Source: Ventosimonas gracilis
GTDB taxonomy: Bacteria; Pseudomonadota; Gammaproteobacteria; Pseudomonadales; Pseudomonadaceae
NCBI RefSeq assembly: GCF_001580025.1
Contig: NZ_LSZO01000157.1
Span: 1 to 64,000, forward strand
DNA: 64,000 nt
Direction: 5' to 3'
Part shown: positions 10,762 to 19,338 of the stretch, piece by piece
Position numbering within the stretch: position 1 is the stretch's first letter
Layout of the letters: every line of letters begins with the position of its first letter
Program-made: the position numbers and the translations under genes
The notes under the pieces: model-generated
Told to the model about the DNA's origin: nothing
The model's database searches: none
What the model saw: the letters and a program-made list of their open reading frames with translations, nothing else

Positions 10762-10771
10762 AAACTTCTCC

Positions 10772-11785
10772 TTAAGTGATTTTATTCAATCCAGCAATAA
10801 CCGGTTCGGGCATCAATTTATGCAGGCAGTCATAATGAGCAAAACGGCAAGTGCGCTTAAAACAAGGGCTGCACGCTAAATCAAGACGCACAATCTGCAC
10901 CTGTTCGGCCAAGGGCGGAGTAAATTGTGGCGAGGTAGAACCATAAACGGCAATTAGCGGCCGATTTAATGCCGCCGCTACGTGCATTAAACCCGAATCA
11001 TTGGAAACCACCGCAGATGCACAACTTAATAAATCAATCGCCTGTGCCAAAGTGGTACTCCCGGCGAGATTAACGGCAAATTCGCGCAAGTTTTCTGGCA
11101 ATTGCTCGCAGATAGTATCGCCGCCCGGCCGGTCGCTGGCTGAACCAAAAATCCATACCTGCCAGCCTTCACGTATTTTTGCCTCGGCAACTTTGGCGTA
11201 ATGCGCAGCAGGCCAGCGCTTGGCCTCGCCAAATTCCGCACCCGGACAAAGTGCGAGTATCGGGCGGTGGCTATTGAGTGAAAAATCATTTAATGCGGCC
11301 TTACGATGAGCTTCGTTAATTTGCAAGCGAGGCTTTGGATAAGGCTTGGTTAAAGCCGTATCGGGCGGATAAGCCAATGCCATAAAACGCTCAATCATTA
11401 ACGGATAGCGCTGTTTATCGAGCTTGCGCCAATCATTTAACAGGCCATAACGCAGTTCACCCAACCAGCCTGTGCGCTTTTTTATTCCGGCAAAAAACGG
11501 CACCAAAGCGGATTTAAGCGAGTTGGGCAAAACAATCGCTTGGTCATACTCGCCTTTTAGCGATTTGCCAATCTGCCGCCTTTGCCTTAGCGCAAATTGC
11601 CCATGTCCCAGCGGAAAGCTCAACGCCTTGCGTACCTGTGGCATGCGTTCCAGTAGCGCAAAGCTCCACTGCGGTGCCAGTACATCAATAGTGCAACTTG
11701 GATATTGCTGGCGCAGAGCGGTAAACAAACACTGCGCCATCACCATATCGCCTACCCAACTGGGGCCGATAATCAGGATATTCAT
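10772..11785 (-). CDS. waaF: ADP-heptose:LPS heptosyltransferase II
   Basis: Adds the second heptose to the lipopolysaccharide inner core at the cytoplasmic face of the inner membrane. The 337-residue protein begins [21 protein letters not shown], the WaaF N-terminus. Other family motifs are [31 protein letters not shown] and [14 protein letters not shown] (GT9 nucleotide-sugar binding). Length is normal. It is followed after 10 bases by tehB; no other LPS core gene is adjacent, so this copy is apart from the usual waa cluster. Confidence 0.93.
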   Translation of the reverse strand: MNILIIGPSWVGDMVMAQCLFTALRQQYPSCTIDVLAPQWSFALLERMPQVRKALSFPLGHGQFALRQRRQIGKSLKGEYDQAIVLPNSLKSALVPFFAGIKKRTGWLGELRYGLLNDWRKLDKQRYPLMIERFMALAYPPDTALTKPYPKPRLQINEAHRKAALNDFSLNSHRPILALCPGAEFGEAKRWPAAHYAKVAEAKIREGWQVWIFGSASDRPGGDTICEQLPENLREFAVNLAGSTTLAQAIDLLSCASAVVSNDSGLMHVAAALNRPLIAVYGSTSPQFTPPLAEQVQIVRLDLACSPCFKRTCRFAHYDCLHKLMPEPVIAGLNKIT

Positions 11786-11853
11786 CGAAAACTCATCGGT
11801 GTTTTAACGCTTTAAATACGGCTCCATGTTCACTTAAAACTTGGGCTTGTAAC

Positions 11854-12744
11854 CTAATTATCCCGCGTTAATAACGCGCCGATTTCCTCTGCCGCTTTTA
11901 ATAAAGGCTCGGCCAGTTCGTTTTCTGTGCGCTGTTTAATGCGTTGGCCGGGGCCGGTGACGGCGACGGTGCCGATCATTCGTCCGGCCGGATTACGCAC
12001 GGCGACGGCCAAGGCGTAGTGACTTTCTTCCAGTTCATCATCGACCACCGCGTAGCCTTGCTCACGCACCTGTTGCAGGGCGGCGAGCAGGGCGCGGCGC
12101 GAGGTGAGGGTAAAGCGGGTGAGTTTGGGCAGGGTTTCCGGCAGCAGTTGCTTTACGCGGCTGTCGGGCAATTCGGCCAGCACCAATTTGCCCATTGCGC
12201 TGGCGTGCAGTGGGAAGTCGCGCCCGACATAAGCAAAGCCGTGTGAGAAGTTAAACAGGCGCGATTCGGGCAGCTCTTCGGTAATCAAATCCAGCGCCGT
12301 TTCCCCGTACAGCACGCCGTAGCCAATGGCTTCGTGCATTTTGTTGGCCAATGCTTTGAGCAGCGGGCCAATGCGGTTGACCAGGCCGCTATTGGGGTCG
12401 GCGAGACGCCCTAAATGCACGACCTTCCAGCCCAGACGGTATTTGGTGCCGAGGCGTTCGACAAAACTGGTTTGCTCCAGCGACAACAGCAGCCGAAACG
12501 CGGTCGGGCGCGAAAGCCCGGTATGCCGCGCCAGTTCGGTCACGCTCGCACCTTGCGGATGGTTGCCCAGCTCATAGAGCAAGGCCGCCGCTTTGATAAT
12601 GGATTTATTGGCTAAATCGGCACTTTCGCCGGATTTTTCCGGTTTTTCACTGCTTTCTTCCAACAATTGGGCATCGCTCACGAGATAATTTCCTGCCTGC
12701 CTGCCATTTGGTGTGTCTGTTCGCATTGCACTAATAATGTTCAA
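11854..12744 (-). CDS. IclR-family transcriptional regulator
   Basis: A 296-residue DNA-binding regulator. After about 45 unstructured residues comes the winged helix (ALLYELGNHPQGASVTELARHTGLSRPTAFRLLLSLEQTSFVE) and then the GAF-like effector domain of the IclR family (KMHEAIGYGVLYGETALDLI, HASAMGKLVLAEL, GYAVVDDELEESHYALAVAVRNPAG). Family members respond to small aromatic or organic acids. Neither the ligand nor the target can be read here, because neighbours waaF and vapB are not metabolic operons. The start is ATG at 12744 or 12726; neither has a clear ribosome-binding site. Confidence 0.9.
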   Translation of the reverse strand: MNIISAMRTDTPNGRQAGNYLVSDAQLLEESSEKPEKSGESADLANKSIIKAAALLYELGNHPQGASVTELARHTGLSRPTAFRLLLSLEQTSFVERLGTKYRLGWKVVHLGRLADPNSGLVNRIGPLLKALANKMHEAIGYGVLYGETALDLITEELPESRLFNFSHGFAYVGRDFPLHASAMGKLVLAELPDSRVKQLLPETLPKLTRFTLTSRRALLAALQQVREQGYAVVDDELEESHYALAVAVRNPAGRMIGTVAVTGPGQRIKQRTENELAEPLLKAAEEIGALLTRDN

Positions 12745-12837
12745 AAAAGCATTACTTTACCTTAAGTTATGCGAAAGGCCTCGTTTTTCAAGGCGTGGAT
12801 GTCAAGTACCGCCAGCCTTGCCAGCAAAATACAGCCC

Positions 12838-12860
12838 GATGTACACTCATTATGTACATC
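12838..12860 (+). promoter_or_regulatory. Palindromic operator upstream of vapB
   Basis: GATGTAC (12838–12844) and GTACATC (12854–12860) form a perfect inverted repeat with a 9-base centre, 20 bases upstream of the vapB ATG. VapB-type antitoxins bind such repeats, so this is the likely autoregulatory site. Confidence 0.7.
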
Positions 12861-12880
12861 ATTCATCAAGGCCAGCCACC

Positions 12881-13117
12881 ATGCTAACCACCCGTGCCTT
12901 CAAAAACGGGAACTCCCAGGCCGTGCGCATTCCCGCAGCCATTGCCTACCCCGACATGGACACGGAACTTGAGATCGAGCGTATCGGCGATGAACTACGT
13001 CTTCGCCCCGTGAGGCGCGACTTGGGCGATGTGCTGTCCATCTTCGCCAGCTTTTCGGAGGATTTCATGCAGGAAGGGCGAGGCAGCCAGGAGCAGTCGC
13101 CAAGGAAGGCACTGTGA
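12881..13117 (+). CDS. vapB: VapB-type antitoxin
   Basis: A 78-residue antitoxin of the AbrB/SpoVT swapped-hairpin type. The N-terminus has the DNA-binding signature TTRAFKNGNSQAVRIPAAIAY; the C-terminal half (from about residue 45) would wrap the toxin. I chose the ATG at 12881 because it gives the canonical N-terminus and follows the operator; longer readings upstream run through that operator. The stop overlaps the vapC start by one base. It represses its own promoter together with VapC by family precedent. Confidence 0.9.
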   Translation: MLTTRAFKNGNSQAVRIPAAIAYPDMDTELEIERIGDELRLRPVRRDLGDVLSIFASFSEDFMQEGRGSQEQSPRKAL

Positions 13118-13524
13118 TGCCCCGCTACATGCTGGATACCAACATGTGCATTTACCTGCTCAAGCACCAGCCGGAGAGCGTCGCCAGAAAATTTGCGCAA
13201 TGCCGCGTCGGCGAGATCATTATGTCAGCCATCACCTTTGCGGAACTGGATTATGGCGTGGCCGCCTGCGCCAATCCTGAGCGCGAAGCCAATCTGCTTG
13301 CTGCCTTGACCCGCCGCATCAAAGTGGCTCCTTTCGAGCAAAACTCTGCCAGAGCCTATGGCGCAGTCCGTCTGGCCACACGGGAGAGAAAATCCGACCA
13401 TCTGGACAAGCTGATCGCGGCACACGCGATTTCCCTGAATGTTGTTCTGGCCACGAACAATATCCGTGATTTTTCAGCCTATTCCGGCCTTGTGCTGGAA
13501 AACTGGACTGAAAACGTGCATTGA
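13117..13524 (+). CDS. vapC: VapC-type PIN-domain ribonuclease toxin
   Basis: A 135-residue PIN-domain endoribonuclease; relatives cut initiator tRNA or rRNA to stop translation. It starts MPRYMLDTNMCIYLL, where the LDTN aspartate is the first catalytic acid. AITFAELDYG supplies the conserved glutamate, and the DHLDKLIAAHAI and ATNNIRDF segments the later acids. All expected acidic positions are present, so the toxin looks active. The ATG at 13117 overlaps the TGA of vapB. A GTG at 13114 is also possible. Confidence 0.92.
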   Translation: MPRYMLDTNMCIYLLKHQPESVARKFAQCRVGEIIMSAITFAELDYGVAACANPEREANLLAALTRRIKVAPFEQNSARAYGAVRLATRERKSDHLDKLIAAHAISLNVVLATNNIRDFSAYSGLVLENWTENVH

Positions 13525-13687
13525 GGCCCATGAAGTGAATTGCCCTATTCGGCTAAGCAATAGCAAACTTCTCTTTTCGCGTCTTTAATCGGCCTCGGCC
13601 AGTCTTGAGCCGGAAAAAGCCATAACCGGCTGATTTAACAGTAATTTATTAAAATTTAAGAATTTTCCCGTCAAAGTGCAATAACGC

Positions 13688-13715
13688 TTGACAAGTCAAA
13701 ACATTGGCTTATGAT
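13688..13715 (+). promoter_or_regulatory. Sigma-70 promoter of proVWX
   Basis: TTGACA at 13688–13693, a 16-base spacer, and TATGAT at 13710–13715: a near-consensus promoter 53 bases upstream of proV. It lies in the otherwise empty 244-base gap after vapC. Confidence 0.75.
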
Positions 13716-13768
13716 TGCTCTTAAATTGAACGCATAGTCCATATTTAGAACAACGGGAGGCGGACAGC

Positions 13769-15016
13769 GTGGCTAAACAAATCCGTATCGAGCACGTATT
13801 TAAGGTGTTCGGTGGTGACCCCAAGCGTGCATTGGAGTTGGTCAAACAGGGGCTTTCCAAGCAGGAAATCCTCGAACGCAGCGGCCAATCCATCGGCGTA
13901 TTCGATGCGCACTTTACCATTGAAGCCGGTGAAACCTTTGTCGTCATGGGCTTGTCCGGTTCCGGCAAATCCACCTTGGTGCGCATGCTTAATCGGCTGA
14001 TTGAGCCGACCAGCGGGCAGATTGTGGTCGATGGGCAGGACATCGGCAGCCTTAATCCAAAAGCGCTGCGCCAGTTGCGGCGCAAAGATATTTCCATGGT
14101 GTTTCAGTCCTTTGCGCTGATGCCGCATATGAATGTGCTGGATAACACCGCCTTTGGGCTGGAACTGGACGGGGTAGACAAACCAACCCGACAAAAACAG
14201 GCGCAGGCCGCGCTCGAACAAGTGGGTCTGGCCGCTTGGGGCGCCAGTTACCCGGATGAACTGTCCGGCGGCATGCAGCAGCGCGTTGGTTTGGCGCGGG
14301 CGCTGGCATCCAATCCCTCGATTTTGCTGATGGATGAGGCGTTTTCTGCGCTCGATCCGATTATCCGCAGCGAGATGCAGTCCGAACTGCTGCGTCTGCA
14401 AAAAATCCAGCGGCGCACCATCGTGTTTATTTCGCACGATTTGGACGAAGCCACGCGCATCGGCGATCGCATCGCCATTATGAAAGATGGCCAAGTGGTG
14501 CAAGTCGGCACGCCGGATGAGATTTTGCGCAGCCCGGCCAATGATTATGTGAAGAGCTTTATCCACGGCGTGGACGCGGCGCTGGTATTTAAGGCCGGCG
14601 ATTTGGCGCGTAAAAAGCGCATGACCTTTGTTTCCGAACAGGGCGAGCACTGCGGCTGCCATGCGGTGCTGCATCTTTTGGAACAAGCCGACCGCGACTA
14701 CGCCTATATCGTCGCTGCGGATGGGCGCTTTTTGGGCGTAGTCACGCCGGATTCACTGCGCACAACGCTCAAAGACGGCGGCCAGGTTATCGGCATCAAA
14801 CAGGCGTTTTTAAATGTGCCGCCGGTAACAGCCGATACACCCGTCACCGAACTGTTCGAGCCGGTGGTCGCCTCGCCCTGCCCGCTGCCGGTGATTGGCG
14901 AAAACGGCGAATTTGTCGGCGCGATTAGCCGCAACCGCTTACTGCGTTTTCTCGATAAAGACACCCCACCGCTGGCGGCCAATCCCAAAGAAATTGAACC
15001 CATTTTGTTGGATTAA
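13769..15016 (+). CDS. proV: Glycine betaine/proline ABC transporter ATPase
   Basis: Energises import of glycine betaine or proline betaine during osmotic stress. The 415-residue protein has the ProV N-terminal segment with a helix linker (ALELVKQGLSKQEILERSGQ). It shows Walker A GLSGSGKST, signature LSGGMQQRVGLARAL and Walker B LLMDEAFSALDP. Two CBS domains follow from about residue 280, which in ProV/OpuA proteins sense ionic strength. AACGGGAGG lies shortly before the start. First gene of proVWX, with its own near-consensus promoter. Confidence 0.95.
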   Translation: MAKQIRIEHVFKVFGGDPKRALELVKQGLSKQEILERSGQSIGVFDAHFTIEAGETFVVMGLSGSGKSTLVRMLNRLIEPTSGQIVVDGQDIGSLNPKALRQLRRKDISMVFQSFALMPHMNVLDNTAFGLELDGVDKPTRQKQAQAALEQVGLAAWGASYPDELSGGMQQRVGLARALASNPSILLMDEAFSALDPIIRSEMQSELLRLQKIQRRTIVFISHDLDEATRIGDRIAIMKDGQVVQVGTPDEILRSPANDYVKSFIHGVDAALVFKAGDLARKKRMTFVSEQGEHCGCHAVLHLLEQADRDYAYIVAADGRFLGVVTPDSLRTTLKDGGQVIGIKQAFLNVPPVTADTPVTELFEPVVASPCPLPVIGENGEFVGAISRNRLLRFLDKDTPPLAANPKEIEPILLD

Positions 15017-15076
15017 ACCGCCGGCTTATAACTAAACCACCCCACTTCAGCGTACAAATACAAGGGAGGAACGCTG

Positions 15077-16180
15077 ATGAATGAGACCCAAAACCCCAAT
15101 GCGGAAAGTGACCCGTGGGGCATGAACGCCGCGCCCGCGCCGAACCAAACCAGCCAAGACCCATGGGGCATGACTGAGGGCAGCAGCAGTGAAGCCGCGC
15201 AAAACTGGCTCTCTAGCGGCGGCGATAGCGCCAGTGATGCCGCCGCCAGTTTGCCTTTTCCTGAACTGGTGCAACTGGCGATTAACGACGGTTTGGGCTG
15301 GGTAGTAACCCATTTTCGCCCGCTCTTTCAAGCCATCCGCACGCCGATTGACAGCACGCTCAGCGGTATTACCGATTTGCTGCTCGCCCTGCCGTGGCCG
15401 CTGATGATTGCCGTTATCGCCCTTTTCGCCTGGCAATTTGCCGGGCGCTTAATGGCGGTGATGGCCGTGTTTTCCCTCGGCATGCTCTATCTGCTGGGGA
15501 TTTGGCCGGAGACCATGATTACCTTGGCGCTGGTCTTTACTTCACTGGTGTTTTGCTTGATTTTGGGCTTGCCGCTGGGGATTTTGCTCGCCGCCAGCGA
15601 CCGCGCACAAAGCCTCACCCGCCCGCTGCTCGATGCCATGCAGACCACACCGGCCTTTGTCTATCTGGTGCCGGTGGTGATGCTGTTTGGCACTGGTAAT
15701 GTTCCCGGGGTGATTGTCACCATTATTTTTGCCCTACCGCCCTTGGTGCGCTTAACCAATCTGGGCATTCGTCAGGTTCGGCCGGATTTGATTGAAGCCT
15801 CCCTCGCCTATGGCGCCTCGCCCTGGCAATTGCTGCACAAAGTGCAACTGCCGCTGGCCTTGCCGTCGATTATGGCCGGGGTCAATCAAGCGCTGATGCT
15901 CTCGCTTTCAATGGTGGTGATTGCCTCGATGATTTCCGTGGCCGGATTGGGGCAAATGGTGCTGCGCGGCATTGGCAGGCTGGATATGGGTCTGGCGGCC
16001 GTGGGCGGATTAGGCATTGTCATGCTCGCCATTGTGCTCGACCGCATTACCCAATCGATGGGACAACCGGCGCGCAGCGGCAAACACTGGTATCACCTCG
16101 AACCACTGGGCTGGCTGGTTCGCCTTATTCGCCCAATTTCATCCCCGCATAACAAACTCAATGGAGAAAGCCTCGCATGA
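15077..16180 (+). CDS. proW: Glycine betaine/proline ABC transporter permease
   Basis: Membrane channel of the ProU importer, 367 residues. It has a long hydrophilic N-terminal tail (about residues 1–60) typical of ProW, in which DPWGM occurs twice (about residues 11–15 and 32–36). Six or seven membrane helices follow. The coupling motif for the ATPase is seen in [30 protein letters not shown] ribosome-binding site (AGGGAGGA) lies just before the ATG. The stop overlaps the proX start by 4 bases. Confidence 0.95.
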   Translation: MNETQNPNAESDPWGMNAAPAPNQTSQDPWGMTEGSSSEAAQNWLSSGGDSASDAAASLPFPELVQLAINDGLGWVVTHFRPLFQAIRTPIDSTLSGITDLLLALPWPLMIAVIALFAWQFAGRLMAVMAVFSLGMLYLLGIWPETMITLALVFTSLVFCLILGLPLGILLAASDRAQSLTRPLLDAMQTTPAFVYLVPVVMLFGTGNVPGVIVTIIFALPPLVRLTNLGIRQVRPDLIEASLAYGASPWQLLHKVQLPLALPSIMAGVNQALMLSLSMVVIASMISVAGLGQMVLRGIGRLDMGLAAVGGLGIVMLAIVLDRITQSMGQPARSGKHWYHLEPLGWLVRLIRPISSPHNKLNGESLA

Positions 16181-17178
16181 AACCTTGCACCCTATTTACC
16201 CGCGCCCTACTGGCTTTTAGTTTAATCATCGGCATAAACGCTTTCGCCAACGACCGTCCCGGCCAAGGTGTAAAAATCCAAATGATTAAAACCAATGAAG
16301 CCGGTGAATTATTTCAAACCCGCTTGGTGATGAAAGCCCTTGAACAATTAGGTTATGACGTACTGCCGCATCAGGAAATGTCGCATCCGTTAATGTATGT
16401 ATCCCTTGCCAATGGCGATGCCGATATATTCGCCACTCATTGGGAACCCTTGCATTCGGACTATTACAAAAACGGCGGCGGCGATAGCAAATACTTTAAA
16501 CGCGGCCAATATTCCACCGCGGCACAGGGTTATTTAATCGACAAAAAAACCGCTGAAGCACACGGCATTAGCAATATCGCCCAACTCAAAGACCCCGAGC
16601 TTGCCAAATTATTTGATACCGACGGCGACGGCAAAGCCGATTTAATCGGCTGCGACCCGGGCTGGGGCTGCGAAGCGATTATTGAACACCAATTAGATGC
16701 TTATGGCTTACGCAATAACATAAGCCACCGCCAAGGCAGCTACGCGGTACTGATTGCCGACGTGATCACCCGCTTTAAAGCCGGCCAACCGGTGCTTTAT
16801 TACACCTGGATACCGCTGTGGCCGTCCTCCATTATGAAACCCGGCCAAGACGTGGTCTGGCTGGAAGTGCCCTTCTCCGCCCTGCCTGGCGGCCGCGCGG
16901 GAGAAGATACCACCCTGGCCAACGGCAAAAACTACGGCTTTAGCATGAATACCCAACATATCGTCGTATCGCGCCCCTTCGCCGAAGCGCATCCGGATGT
17001 CGCCAAACTCGCCGAAGTGATGCAACTGCCGGTCGCCGACATCACCGCGCAAAACGCCCTGATGGCCGAAGGCCAAAACACCGCCGCCGATGTCGAACGC
17101 CACACCAACGCCTGGATACGTGCACATCAAGCAACATTTGATGGCTGGCTGGAGCAGGCCAGAGCGGCGGTTAAATAA
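16177..17178 (+). CDS. proX: Glycine betaine/proline periplasmic binding protein
   Basis: Captures glycine betaine or proline betaine in the periplasm and delivers it to ProWV. The 333-residue protein has a Sec signal peptide ([15 protein letters not shown], cleaved near residue 24). The mature part carries aromatic-rich segments ([38 protein letters not shown]) that resemble the tryptophan/tyrosine box binding quaternary amines. It overlaps proW by 4 bases and ends 8 bases before a strong terminator, so it closes the operon. Confidence 0.95.
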   Translation: MKPCTLFTRALLAFSLIIGINAFANDRPGQGVKIQMIKTNEAGELFQTRLVMKALEQLGYDVLPHQEMSHPLMYVSLANGDADIFATHWEPLHSDYYKNGGGDSKYFKRGQYSTAAQGYLIDKKTAEAHGISNIAQLKDPELAKLFDTDGDGKADLIGCDPGWGCEAIIEHQLDAYGLRNNISHRQGSYAVLIADVITRFKAGQPVLYYTWIPLWPSSIMKPGQDVVWLEVPFSALPGGRAGEDTTLANGKNYGFSMNTQHIVVSRPFAEAHPDVAKLAEVMQLPVADITAQNALMAEGQNTAADVERHTNAWIRAHQATFDGWLEQARAAVK

Positions 17179-17185
17179 ATAATAC

Positions 17186-17225
17186 AAACAAGGCTTGATA
17201 ACCCATCAAGCCTTGTTTGGTTTTA
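17186..17225 (+). terminator. Rho-independent terminator of proVWX
   Basis: AAACAAGGCTTGAT (17186–17199) pairs perfectly with ATCAAGCCTTGTTT (17205–17218) around a 5-base loop, followed by GGTTTT. The stem is symmetric enough to work on both strands, but the nearest minus-strand gene (VWA protein) ends before reaching it. Confidence 0.9.
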
Positions 17226-17310
17226 CCAGTCCTTTGTTGGTTTATCTTGGCAGCACTTCACTGGACTTGGAGCTAATAGTCAGGTTTTCTTGCAGGCTTA
17301 AGACTTAAAC

Positions 17311-19338
17311 TCAGGGCAAGGCTTCCAGCGGTACCGGGTAGACGTGCTCTCGTGGGTCGCTGCCGGGGGCGAGGGAGACCCAGCGGTCGGTATCGGCGTT
17401 GTAGCGTTGGTAGTAGCGTAGTTTAGTGGTTAGCCTGCGGATAAATTTTTCCTGTTCCAGTCCGGCCATGCCTTTCCAGGTATCTTCATCAAGGTTTAAT
17501 ACTTCGCTTAAATAGGGCAAGCCTTCAAGGTATTCGGCCATTAAACCCATTTGCTTTAATTTAAGGTTTTTATCTTGCAGTTGGTTGGGGTCTTTGCCCA
17601 TTGTGGCAGCAACTTGGCGCAGCCGATCAAACATATCAGAAGGAGAAATCAACCCGTCGTTAGCGGCCTCTGCAATTTGTTTGACGACTTCGGCCAAATC
17701 ACTGAGTTGGCTTTTAGTTAATAGTACACGAACATCGGTAGTGGGTTTTTCCTGATGAGTAAAATCACGGTCGCTAATCCAGGCTTTAAAAACGGGCGGT
17801 GCTTTGGCACTATTTTTTTCGCCCAACCAGGCAAGGCGCATGGCGTGCCCTAAAAGCTCGGTTTCTTTATCCAGCGCAGCTAGGTTTTCTTTGCCGTAGT
17901 TTTTATCGGCCGTTAATGCGCTGCCTGCGGCCATATCGCCACGATAAGCAGCTTTTACTTGGCCGGTAATGGCAGAAGACAGGCGGTCGAGCATATTACC
18001 AAATTCACCGATATCTCCGGCATTGACCGGATAATACAGTGGTTTATTAAGAAAGTTGTTATGGGTTAAGTTCTGGTACTGTGCTTCGGCGCTTTGATGA
18101 TTTTTTGCGCCGCTGGGTGTTTTAAGGTGCAGTGCGTAAATGGCAACACCGCGATATTGCGCTTCAAGGCGCACTTGTTCGGCATTAAGACCGGTTGAGG
18201 ATAAAGAATTATCACCGTCAATCGCACCAGCATCGGTAATTAGCACAATATAACGCGCACCAAATTGGTTCCAGGGTATATTGTCCAGCGCTTGCATTAC
18301 ACCGGCGTAACTGTCTTCGTCAAATGACGGGCTGGATACACGGGCTTGTTGCAAGTTGGCGGCTTTGGTGCGTTCAATAAAGTCTTTACCGTCTTTTACC
18401 TCGGCGGGATTAACAATCATTTTGCTGACGTATTCCAAGCCGGGGGCGGCTTTTATATTGGAGCGAAAAGCGACCAGTCCAAATTTAACCTGGTTTTGCA
18501 GCTTTTCTTTTTCTACCGTTTGATAGATACGCCTGACCGCTTCACGGGTACGCTCGATATAGGGCTTCATGGAAATGGTGGTATCAATGACAAAAACCAC
18601 CGCTGCATTAAAACCTTTAAGGGTTTGTGCTTCACTTTCTTTGTTCGCGGGCTTTGCTTTATTTTCACTGGCGCTAACTGAGGCGACATTTAACAGGCGC
18701 ACGCGAAAACCCTGTTCGGTAAATATTTCTTCAGCGTCCAGCACAGGTAGCAGGTAGAAGTTTTTTGCCATATCCACCGCGTAATCCGGCTCGCGCGCAA
18801 GTACAGCGGGGTCGCGCCCATTGTTTTTCATATTGGCGAGTATCGGCGCAAGTTGTTTTTTGGGGTCTTCTTGCTCCAATAACTGCATGGGTGTGGCTTT
18901 GTCTTTAAAAAACAGCAGCGGGTCGCGTCCGGCCGGGTTGGTTAATGCCAGTGTCATTTGCATTTTCCATTCGACGGTGCAGGCCGCATTCAGCCAGCCC
19001 GCGGTTTTTCCGTAGCTGTCTGCACCGACTTTCAGCCATTCGTCTGCCCCTTGTTTTTGTCTTTGGTAGACGTAAAAGCGGCTAAATGCAGGCTGTGCTT
19101 TACCACCGCTAGAGGCGGGTTTATCCAAAAGACGGCAAGTCGGCGTAGTAAGAACACGCTGGTAGAGCGTTTGTTTGCCTTGTTGCAGCAGCGGTTTTTC
19201 TTGGGCGAGCGTTATAAAGGGGAGCAGGCTGAGCAGTAGGGCAAGAAAGAGGTTTTTTTTCCTTGCCTCTCCTATCCGGCAAGCGGGCGAGGGGAATAAA
19301 CGGCTTTCTTTCGCAAGCGGGCGAGGGGAAGTATTCAT
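17311..19338 (-). CDS. Exported von Willebrand A-domain protein, last gene of the srf operon
   Basis: A 675-residue protein. I start it at the ATG at 19338, which overlaps the upstream stop (ATGA). After about 26 odd residues comes a Sec signal peptide (NLFLALLLSLLPFITLA). Next is a small SH3-like region (about 50–115). A VWA domain (about 245–470) has the metal-site motif DTTIS (252–256), DSYAGVM and ITDAGA. The C-terminal 200 residues are helical. From memory, the stretch from the SH3-like part through FVIDTTISMKPYIERTREAV resembles the C-terminal half of the type VI secretion kinase PpkA; that likeness needs a search. It probably binds a protein partner in the periplasm. Residues 2–25 are encoded by a GC-rich repeat, see separate entry. 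Confidence 0.85.
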   Translation of the reverse strand: MNTSPRPLAKESRLFPSPACRIGEARKKNLFLALLLSLLPFITLAQEKPLLQQGKQTLYQRVLTTPTCRLLDKPASSGGKAQPAFSRFYVYQRQKQGADEWLKVGADSYGKTAGWLNAACTVEWKMQMTLALTNPAGRDPLLFFKDKATPMQLLEQEDPKKQLAPILANMKNNGRDPAVLAREPDYAVDMAKNFYLLPVLDAEEIFTEQGFRVRLLNVASVSASENKAKPANKESEAQTLKGFNAAVVFVIDTTISMKPYIERTREAVRRIYQTVEKEKLQNQVKFGLVAFRSNIKAAPGLEYVSKMIVNPAEVKDGKDFIERTKAANLQQARVSSPSFDEDSYAGVMQALDNIPWNQFGARYIVLITDAGAIDGDNSLSSTGLNAEQVRLEAQYRGVAIYALHLKTPSGAKNHQSAEAQYQNLTHNNFLNKPLYYPVNAGDIGEFGNMLDRLSSAITGQVKAAYRGDMAAGSALTADKNYGKENLAALDKETELLGHAMRLAWLGEKNSAKAPPVFKAWISDRDFTHQEKPTTDVRVLLTKSQLSDLAEVVKQIAEAANDGLISPSDMFDRLRQVAATMGKDPNQLQDKNLKLKQMGLMAEYLEGLPYLSEVLNLDEDTWKGMAGLEQEKFIRRLTTKLRYYQRYNADTDRWVSLAPGSDPREHVYPVPLEALP
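19279..19330. repeat. Tandem repeat halves inside the 5' end of the VWA gene
   Basis: GCAAGCGGGCGAGGGGAA occurs exactly twice, at 19279–19296 and 19313–19330. Each copy is half of the interspersed palindrome seen in intergenic gaps elsewhere. On the minus strand the copies are translated in different frames as TSPRPLA and FPSPAC at the N-terminus of the VWA protein. Confidence 0.85.

Noticed and set aside
13702..13725. Possible sigma-54 promoter upstream of proV
   Set aside because: The GG and GC doublets are 9 bases apart, not 10; the overlapping sigma-70 promoter fits far better.
13745..14686. A 313-codon open frame antisense to proV
   Set aside because: It is a shadow of the strong proV reading frame and has no recognisable motif.
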